DNA of 64,000 bases, from assembly GCA_020744225.1 (NCBI GenBank), contig JAGMWG010000017.1, positions 992,001 to 1,056,000 of the forward strand, in the 5' to 3' direction. The position numbers and the translations under genes are program-made. The stretch's first letter is position 1, and each line of letters opens with the position of its first letter. Source of the DNA: Paraphoma chrysanthemicola (lineage: Eukaryota; Ascomycota; Dothideomycetes; Pleosporales; Phaeosphaeriaceae). The notes under the pieces were generated by a model. That model was given only the letters and a program-made list of their open reading frames with translations. It did no database searches and was not told the DNA's origin. This document shows positions 56,967 through 64,000 of this stretch, piece by piece.

Positions 56967-58536
56967 ATGACCACAACTCGCGCGCCAGTGCCCAACCCTG
57001 TGCCTTCATTCTGGACATCCGAACCTTTACCCTATGAGGATTTGCGCAGTACAGAGAACCTGCCGTCAGAGGCCGACATCGTCATAATCGGCGCCGGATT
57101 TGCTGGAGTCGTATGTTTACCTACTAAATTTAGCGTGTAGTTGATATGCTAACTTCTCATGTCAGGCAACCGCCTACCACATCCTCACCGCAAGATCTGA
57201 ATCGCCAGCGCCATCAATTCTTCTGCTTGATGCTCGCAAGATTTGCTCGGGAGCTACCTGTCGCAATGGCGGACATGTGAAGCCGGATCTTTATTTCAAT
57301 GTTTCCAAGTACATTTCCATGTTCGGCGCAGGAGCCGCGGCAGAAGTGGCTGCATTCGAGGCTGCGAATGTATTAGCAGTGAAAGAGCTGGTGGAGACTG
57401 AGGAACTAGATTGTGACTTCCATCTCACGAGAGCAGTGGATGTCTACCTAGATGCGCAACATGCGAAAGAGACGGAGGCGGCTTGGAGGAAGTTGAGGCA
57501 AGAGGACGAAGTGAATTTGAAAGATGTTTCCTTCATACCGCAGAAGCATGCTGAGAGGGTAGGCACTTACACCACGATGGTCCGGCAATGTAAACAATGA
57601 CAATGCTGAATCTTGTTTAGGTCTCTGGTGTCAAGGGTGCACGATGTGCGTTCAGTTTCACCGCAGCACATTTATGGCCGGCGAAAATGGTGCATCAATT
57701 ACTTGGCAAGCTACTTGAGCAAGGACAGTCGCTCAACGTCCAAGCAAATACACCAGTGGCATCTGTATCTGGTTCTAAAGACGTTGCGGGGAAATGGACG
57801 ATACAAACCCCGCGTGGTGTCGTCAGAGCATCGAAAATCGTTTACGCCACCAACGGCTACACAAGCCAAGTGCTTCCCGAGTATGCGCAAAGCATTACAC
57901 CTATTCGTGGAGTATGCAGCCACATCTCGATCCCACAAGGAAAAAATGCGCCACACTTAGTCAACACATACGCGATCCGTTTCGACAGTCGGAACTACGA
58001 CTACCTCATCCCTCGCCCCGACGGCAGCATTGTTGTCGGAGGAGCAAGGCAGCGCTTCTGGCACAATCCTGAGCGCTGGTTCAGTACGGTTCGTGATGAC
58101 GAGCAAGTGGATGAGGCTGTGTCGTATTTTGACGGGTACATGCAGCGGCATTTTCGGGGTTGGGAGGATACTGGCGCTGAGACGACGAAGGTTTGGACCG
58201 GAAGTGAGTACCCAATAGCCTCGCTGGGCATATGGATTTGCGGAAACTGACCACTCTATAGTCATGGGCTATAGTGCTGATTTCATGCCGCATATTGGTC
58301 ACGTTCCGAGCAAACCTGGGCAATTTGTCATCGCGGGGTTTAACGGGCACGGCATGCCTCAGATACTGCTTTCAAGTAAGGGTCTGGCTGCTATGGTACG
58401 AGATGATGTACCGTTCGAAGAGACGGGGATACCTCGATTGTTCAAGACGACGAAAGATAGGATTGAGCGTCGTGATAGTCCCTTGGAAGACTCGTTCAGG
58501 CCGTTGTGGGAGGCGCATGCGAAGGCGAGGCTGTGA
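56967..58536 (+). CDS. FAD-dependent oxidoreductase (DAO family)
   Basis: 464 aa in four exons: 56967-57110, 57166-57558, 57621-58203 and 58262-58536; introns of 55-62 nt, all in phase. The FAD-binding GxGxxG is in DIVIIGAGFAGVATAYHI, followed by the ribose-binding acidic end LLLDARKICSGATCRNGGH, typical of the DAO fold. The C-terminus carries GFNGHGMPQILLSSKGLA, the usual flavin-contact segment. Enzymes of this group oxidise secondary amines, N-methyl amino acids or related compounds with release of hydrogen peroxide. No secretion signal or clear peroxisomal terminus is present (ends KARL), though ARL at the end is close to a PTS1 signal. Its partnership with the neighbouring dehalogenase and transporter is inferred from position. 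Confidence 0.9.
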
Positions 58537-59299
58537 TGAGAGCTTCTACCAAATTGGAGCACATATCAACTTAAATGCTATCACATGCTATGAACGGCAT
58601 TGTGTTGATGCTCACGAAGTTGCCGTGGCGGTGCTCCCGACTCGATTCGGAATGGCGTCAGTCGCGTCACGAAAGCACAGTTCCTCCTTCTTACATGTGT
58701 TCGCCATCCTACGCTTACTTTATCTGTGGGAAGTGGCGTCTGTGTTGTTCCTTGGCTGCCTCCTGAGACAAAGCGCAAGTCAGTTACGATGGACGATGAC
58801 CGCTCGCAACCTGGATGCGATGCGCGACATGCCGCTGGATGCGACCGCGTTGTTTACCCCAGGCGTCACAAATCTTGAGGAAGGTACCAGGCACGCAAGA
58901 ACATAGCAGTCTGGTAGCTCAAAAGAAAGAATTGAAGCCTTACTTCAAGCGGTTCGGATCAAAGCAGCGCAAGGAGAAACAATGTGGGCGTTGGGCAATC
59001 AGAGTCACGCACAAGCACGAGACATGCTCTTTCACTTTCACCGAAAAGTTTGCAGCATTTGACGTCATGTCAAAGCTTCCTTTGCTATTGTCTTATTGTA
59101 CTCGCGCCTCAATTGTCTCACATATTTCTCTATTTGCTGCATCCTGCCCTCAACAGCCTCAATTCCTACACTATCCAGACGCACCACCCCGAAATTTAGA
59201 GAGACTTTTGCGTCTATTTGCATATCCTGGGAACGATTCAGGAATTTCAGAACGCATACTTGACAACCCATAAATCACCGACTACGATCACGCCGCAAT
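58537..59299. other. Intergenic, no gene recognised
   Basis: About 760 bp. An open frame of 210 codons overlaps the end of the FAD gene (58274-58906) but is a shadow in its first third and has no domain. No RNA gene or repeat recognised. Confidence 0.45.
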
Positions 59300-60710
59300 A
59301 TGCCACCAAAGTCTAAGCCCCGCAAGGTCCTGGATACCATCAGCACCCAGGAAGTCGAACATGTGAGCACCCGCTCGGTCTATGGTGACAACCACGCAGC
59401 CACCGAAGACGCCATGATGGTAGAGCACGCCAGGTCTCTCCGCGCTGCTGGTCTGATTGGTGAGGAGATGGAAGCGCAGTTGTCCCAGGTATGGCACAGA
59501 ACCGGTGAGCTGAAGCGACAGTACACCAAAGGGTATCTGAAAATGCATCCGGAACATACCGGCTCGAACGCTACAGAAATGCCAACATATGAGACGGCGC
59601 TGAGAAAGCAGAAGGAGAGAGACAGGGCGCAAGAGCAGTGGCTTGCGGACTGGAGGGCTGGCAAGATTGATGATGACGGAAACTCTGGTGAGGGTGAAGG
59701 GGAGCAGTACCGGATCAAGCTCATCGTCCAAGCCCAGCAGCGACGCCGACAGCACCGATAGCCACCAGGAAGCTCCGCGGGACGCCGACCATCAGGGCGA
59801 CAACTCAAGTGCCGCCAGCACTTCTAGCAGCGCATCTCATGAATCTGTAGCCGACCATATCTCGATGCCAATCAAGGCTGCACCGCTCAACGCATCAGCA
59901 TGGACCGAGGCGTCAAGCGACGACGGTTTCACACCTGCGACTCACCGCAAAGTCACCTTCGCCCGCACTCCCGCTTCTCCGACCTCATCTCAATTCAACC
60001 TCTCGAATTTCCCAACTTCGCCACCGGCGCCTCTTCCTCAAACACGGCCAGGTCATTCCACTACAAAGACATCTACGAAGCCCAAGCCAGTCACCAAGGC
60101 CTCCAAGACTTCCACGGCATCAAGCACGACAACCAAGCCCGCACCAAAGCCCCGTGTTCGAAAGCGTAAAAGCCAAGTCGGGACCATCCAGCCTCTCCCA
60201 AATCAGTCCGATTACGCCGAGTTCGATTACTACACCCTCGCAGCTCTGTGTCGCGATCGCGCACTACCTGGCAACGGTTCTGTAGGAATTTTGCGCAACC
60301 GGCTCATTCAGGATGACATCAATGTTGCGCAAGGATTAGAAAGAGAGAAGAGGACACACAACAGTAAGAGACAGCAGTATAAGCATGACGCGCCGCAGAT
60401 TGAGCTGGGTTCTGGAAATTCCAGCGCAAGTATGAGCGCGAACGGAGGTAGCAGTGACGAAGGTATGGTTGGAAAGAAGGTGCAGGGCGCAGGTAGTCCG
60501 ACCGTAAGGCAGAACGATGGGAAAAATACCATGCTGGAAGATGGTGATAGCGATGGAGGAAAGACATGGATGACAACATCGAGTGGAAGCGGATCAGCGT
60601 CAGAGAGCGGTGAGAAGACTGGAGACAAGAGAAAGAGGAGCGTTGAAGAAGATGTCAGCGGAGAATATGGTTCAGATGGAGAGGCCAAGAAGATCAAGAC
60701 GGCCATTTAG
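59300..60710 (+). CDS. SAP-domain nuclear protein
   Basis: Two overlapping frames appear to be one gene. The first (from ATG 59300) encodes a charged helical N-terminus (LIGEEMEAQLSQVWHRTGEL, KQKERDRAQEQWLADWRAG) and ends at 59761. The second, open across 59643-60710, encodes a Ser/Thr/Pro/Lys-rich linker, a basic PRVRKRKSQ patch and a SAP motif (YYTLAALCRDRALPGNGSVG). It ends with a disordered acidic/basic tail and a terminal DKRKRSVEED nuclear-type signal. SAP motifs bind AT-rich DNA in chromatin proteins. The switch needs an intron or a frameshift between about 59688 and 59860. A GTGAGG donor at 59688 is the best start, but the acceptor is unresolved (GAAG before CTCCG or GTAG before CCGAC fit the phase). 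Confidence 0.62.
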
Positions 60711-60859
60711 CGTTTGTGCGGAGCTCACGGCGAGACATTCTGGCAACGCACATTCACTGCAGGCATTTTCAAATAACATAGCAATGCGATATCTACATGC
60801 AAAGCAGTACTAGTACCAACAATACATACGAACTCCAACACCATTCTATATTGACGAGT

Positions 60860-62239
60860 CTACCCAACAGCTACGTCTGCCACCAACGCCTCCATCGCGC
60901 TAGAATGCGTACTCGCGTTCGCTGGGTAAACGAACGGACCCGCCCAATTGACACTAAACACTCCATCCTCCCTATCATTCCACCAAACACTCTCCGCGCT
61001 CCTCCTAATCGCATTTTTGAACACCTCATCCGGCGCAACTTCCTGCAGCTTTTGCAAACCGCGCATAAACACACCCTTAAACTGAGTCCCGTCGGCACCG
61101 CAATTTGGCTCGCACGGGTCGTGCAAGACACCATCCGCATCAGACAGTTGTCTCAACGCCGCGTGCGCAATACTCTTCGCAAGACTCAAATACGTCTCAT
61201 TCGCCGCCGTCCTTGCAGTCGCGCGATGCATCTCGACAAGTCCACCAATTATAACACCCTGATTATACGACCACACCGTCCCGTTGTTATTCGCGCATCC
61301 CTCCGTCAATCCATCATTAATCGTCCCTTCCGCATTGATCATTCCGCTTCGAACAAACCATTCCAGCGCACGCTCCGCCCAGTCGAAATAGAACTCTCTT
61401 TCGGACTTTTTGTGCGCGCGATTCGCCAGATGGGCGGCCGTGCTGAAGAAGAGCTCGTTTGTGATGGCGTTGACGTAGTCACGTTTCCAGGACCAGTAGA
61501 TGCCGCCGTTGTGGCAATGTGTGGGCCACATTTTGGTCATGGCGAGGAAGATATTTTGAGCGAGGTGCAGATAGTGCTTGTGGCGGGTTAGATCGTAGGC
61601 GGAGATCCACGCGAGGGACCACCAGAGGTTGTCGTCGTAGAAGCCATTGAGCCAAGGCTCTGGATTGGAGGAGGCCGGGGAGAGAAGGGCGGTTTCGTTG
61701 AAGGCGGAGAGGTCGAAGTCGGATGGGTTGTTGGGCATATGATTATTTCTGATGGCGAGCCAGTTCGGAGGGAAATGGGTATGTGGTTCATGGGTGTGCG
61801 CGTCGGAATACTTGTCGTAGCCGACAGCATATTTCGTTCCCTTGAATAGCGCAAGTGAGCCATTGCCGATAACTGCAGCGATGGGTTGGGGGTTCTTTGC
61901 TGGTGCGCGGCGGAAAGCTAGCGCAAATATCACCCTTGCCCGCAGTTGCAGTCGGTAGTTCTCTGGGTCTGCTTTTGCGAGGTTGCCAACCATGGTAACG
62001 ATGTTCGCGTTGTTCCACCATCCTGTAGAGTCCCATGTGCCTGTACTGACATTATACCAACGATTGAGGTTGTTGAAAGCAGATTCTGCGCGTCGGGCCG
62101 GGCGAGCGGCGGTGTTGGACACGCTATGTGCGGAGATGTCAGCGACGAACAGAGTAAACAGAATAAAAAAGCCCGACAAGAGGCGTATGATCATGATGAC
62201 TATGTAGGAAAGATGAATCAAGAAGTGTTTAAACCGCAT
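60860..62239 (-). CDS. GH76 alpha-1,6-mannanase-like cell-wall protein
   Basis: 459 aa, one exon. Glycoside hydrolase family 76 acts on alpha-1,6-mannan; fungal members of the DCW1/DFG5 kind help attach GPI-proteins to the wall, and others are secreted. The N-terminus is hydrophobic (IIRLLSGFFILFTLFVADI) and acts as a signal peptide or anchor. The ATG at 62194 would give a cleaner signal peptide than the first ATG at 62239. The paired catalytic aspartates are seen in GFYDDNLWWSLAWI, and later family segments are GGIYWSWKRDYVNAITNELF, NNNGTVWSYNQGVIIGGLVE and FKGVFMRGL. No GPI signal is visible at the C-terminus. Several N-glycosylation sites (NVS, NGS, NET) fit an extracellular protein. Confidence 0.86.
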   Translation of the reverse strand: MRFKHFLIHLSYIVIMIIRLLSGFFILFTLFVADISAHSVSNTAARPARRAESAFNNLNRWYNVSTGTWDSTGWWNNANIVTMVGNLAKADPENYRLQLRARVIFALAFRRAPAKNPQPIAAVIGNGSLALFKGTKYAVGYDKYSDAHTHEPHTHFPPNWLAIRNNHMPNNPSDFDLSAFNETALLSPASSNPEPWLNGFYDDNLWWSLAWISAYDLTRHKHYLHLAQNIFLAMTKMWPTHCHNGGIYWSWKRDYVNAITNELFFSTAAHLANRAHKKSEREFYFDWAERALEWFVRSGMINAEGTINDGLTEGCANNNGTVWSYNQGVIIGGLVEMHRATARTAANETYLSLAKSIAHAALRQLSDADGVLHDPCEPNCGADGTQFKGVFMRGLQKLQEVAPDEVFKNAIRRSAESVWWNDREDGVFSVNWAGPFVYPANASTHSSAMEALVADVAVG

Positions 62240-62981
62240 AAAGGGTTACTGCTATTGTTGATGTTCCGCAGTGCGCACTCATATCCGACTCCAAAGCGCG
62301 ACACTTCGCTCTTGATATACTCTGTTTGAACATGCGGTGCGACAAAATCTACATGTAATGTACTTGCCAACAGTGTGATCAAATGGGGAATGGTGACCGA
62401 CGATCAACGACTTTTGAAAGACACGACTCCCGTTCTTGCGAAGGTGGAAAGAGCGGTGGGTAGAAGTGGTAGGTTGTCTTACCTCGGTGCATTGTGGAGA
62501 GGTTTCTGAACGCCATCGTGGCGCTGAGCGAAGCCAGAATGAAAACCCAGAATTTGCACGATTGAGGTAGCATCAACAAGGTCGTCGCGTTTTGCTGTAT
62601 CGGAGGTGCAGGCAATTGGGGAAGTGACTCCGAACAAGAAGGCGGCCACGATGGCACGCATGCTGGCGGTTGTTGAAATACTTTCAGCGCACAGCAGCTT
62701 ATAAGATCAGAGCAATCGCATCATGTTCCCCGATCTTCGCATGTTGGACACTTGCTGGATCGCGATGTTGGTATGTTGTCTTGTCGATATGCGCCGGAAC
62801 CTCAAACAGATGAAACCAATACCCCACCACTGTTCGGTCCGGTCCGCCACTCACGTGCGCCAAGACTGCAGATACCACCATTGTCTCTGTACGGTGGCGG
62901 TTCTGATTTATGATCATAAGGGAATTCGGCGAGTGTTTTGCACGAAAACATGTGCTAATGGTTGTAAGATCAACGATGCGC
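62240..62981. other. Intergenic, uncertain small ORF only
   Basis: About 740 bp between two minus-strand genes, so it includes the promoter of the GH76 gene and the 3' flank of the transcription-factor gene. A 60-codon frame at 62479-62661 begins with a signal-peptide-like sequence but is not supported further. TATAA-like sequence at about 62699. Confidence 0.4.
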
Positions 62982-64000
62982 TCAAGCAATCAGGATCTCG
63001 TTCCCGAGCTCTTTCACTTCCTCAACCCAGCAATTCTCCTCGCCGTCCTTTGCTTCGTCCAAATACTTCCATATGGCTTCCAGTACTCTTTTCGAAGTAT
63101 GTAGGTAGCCCCAGTACATTATGCTGTAGAGCTTGTCAAGTGTATTCATGATCCATTCGCGCTGCGCCGGATCTCTAGATTCCGCACCCGCCAAGAACAA
63201 CGGCCAGCAGATTGACTTGAACAGAGCATCGCCTGGATTGATGAACGAGATCTGGTGCACGACATCGTCGGCAAGCGCGGTGAGATTGACGATCGCAATG
63301 CCGCTGGCTGGGTCGATGAGAGGGTTGGTAGACGGTAAGACGCGCGCTAGGTAAATGCAGACTGCTGAGCGATGTGCAGCTGCGATACGAATGCGCTGCT
63401 TGATATCTTCGAAGGGTGAGGCTGGCTCGAAGTCGCGGGACCATTCGAACGGATCAAAGGCAAGAGCGCGATGCAAAAGATGGCCGAGTTTCTCCTGTAT
63501 ATTCTCATACACCTCATCAGTGCACAGCACTGTTCTCGTAGGCAGAGCGAATGATTCCAGCATGACCTGGAGTAGTGGTCCAGGACATGACAGATAATTG
63601 TTCGTCTCTGCGTATCGAAGAATGGGCTCCAACTCGATAGTGTCTGGGATGAACGCCGGCATCGCAGTGAAACTAAATGTAGATCCAAGGATATAGAATA
63701 CTAGAAAGTCAGACAAGATGGTCTGTCGCAGTCGACTCATCGGCTTTTGAAGATATGGTGGCTCGCCAAGCAGCATGATAAGCTGGTGAGCACCATCCAT
63801 GTGCACTTTCCACTTATCGCGCCCTGATTCGACAAGCGCATAATTGACGAAGAGAAGGATCGTGACGAGTATCAGGTCGATGTTGTTTTCATCCACCATT
63901 GCAATGTTTTGCGCTAGTAGAGTCAATGCATTCTGTTTCGCAACGAGCGCATCTTTGTAGGATGACTTCAATGGCCCACCAAAGGCAGTTGCGGCTTGAT
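62982..64000 (-). CDS. Fungal-specific transcription factor domain protein, 5' end outside window
   Basis: The frame stays open from the stop at 62982 to the right edge, so at least 338 residues of the C-terminal part are seen. The sequence resembles the fungal-specific regulatory domain found in Zn2Cys6 proteins: LKSSYKDALVAKQNALTLLA, LVTILLFVNYALVESGRDKW, HMDGAHQLIMLLGEPPYL, and a C-terminal LFLAGAESRDPAQREWIM stretch, the usual 'P.FIAG.E' signature. The DNA-binding end would lie beyond 64000. No intron is needed in the visible part. Target genes cannot be told. Confidence 0.8.
   Translation of the reverse strand, partial: QAATAFGGPLKSSYKDALVAKQNALTLLAQNIAMVDENNIDLILVTILLFVNYALVESGRDKWKVHMDGAHQLIMLLGEPPYLQKPMSRLRQTILSDFLVFYILGSTFSFTAMPAFIPDTIELEPILRYAETNNYLSCPGPLLQVMLESFALPTRTVLCTDEVYENIQEKLGHLLHRALAFDPFEWSRDFEPASPFEDIKQRIRIAAAHRSAVCIYLARVLPSTNPLIDPASGIAIVNLTALADDVVHQISFINPGDALFKSICWPLFLAGAESRDPAQREWIMNTLDKLYSIMYWGYLHTSKRVLEAIWKYLDEAKDGEENCWVEEVKELGNEILIA

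Noticed and set aside
62479..62661. 60-codon frame starting MRAIVAAFLFGVTSPIACTS, possible small secreted protein
   Set aside because: Signal-peptide-like start and a nearby TATAA are suggestive, but a possible intron leads at once to a stop and no conserved part is visible.

Overview
The window is nuclear DNA of a filamentous ascomycete (Pezizomycotina), most likely a Dothideomycete. The evidence is many 45-85 nt introns with GT..AG ends and CTRAY branch sites, HET-domain genes, Zn2Cys6 regulators, DUF1996/WSC and CFEM proteins, and 5S rRNA genes scattered singly rather than in arrays. Exon joins below were worked out by hand from splice signals and reading-phase continuity; none has been checked against RNA.

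1-15 kb holds a CFEM surface protein, a HET gene, a disordered conserved protein, a Gfo/Idh/MocA oxidoreductase, a secreted DUF1996/WSC protein, and a divergent housekeeping pair: V-ATPase subunit c (with a 13-nt microexon) and SNU13. 15.6-18 kb has a 5S rRNA gene and a HET gene broken by one in-frame stop.

18.3-33 kb looks like a sugar or glycoside catabolic cluster. It has two NAD(P)-type Gfo/Idh/MocA dehydrogenases, a Zn2Cys6 regulator between them, an MFS sugar transporter, a decayed transporter remnant, a second Zn2Cys6 regulator and a GH1 beta-glucosidase with no visible signal peptide. A repeated CGG-N7-CGG element sits three times upstream of one dehydrogenase and once upstream of the transporter, and may be the operator tying them together.

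33-53 kb looks like a non-self-recognition island: a kinase with a fungal N-terminal extension, a small orphan protein, a 1270-residue protein fusing that kind of kinase to a HET domain, a SNF2/RING ATPase, and a divergently transcribed NACHT / zinc finger / ankyrin protein of NLR type. A second 5S gene and two copies of a diverged dispersed repeat lie in the same stretch.

53-64 kb holds a small metabolic group (MFS anion transporter, type II haloacid dehalogenase, FAD-dependent oxidoreductase), a SAP-domain protein, a GH76 cell-wall enzyme, and the 3' part of a fungal transcription factor that runs off the right edge. No CRISPR array, intact transposon or convincing tRNA gene was seen.
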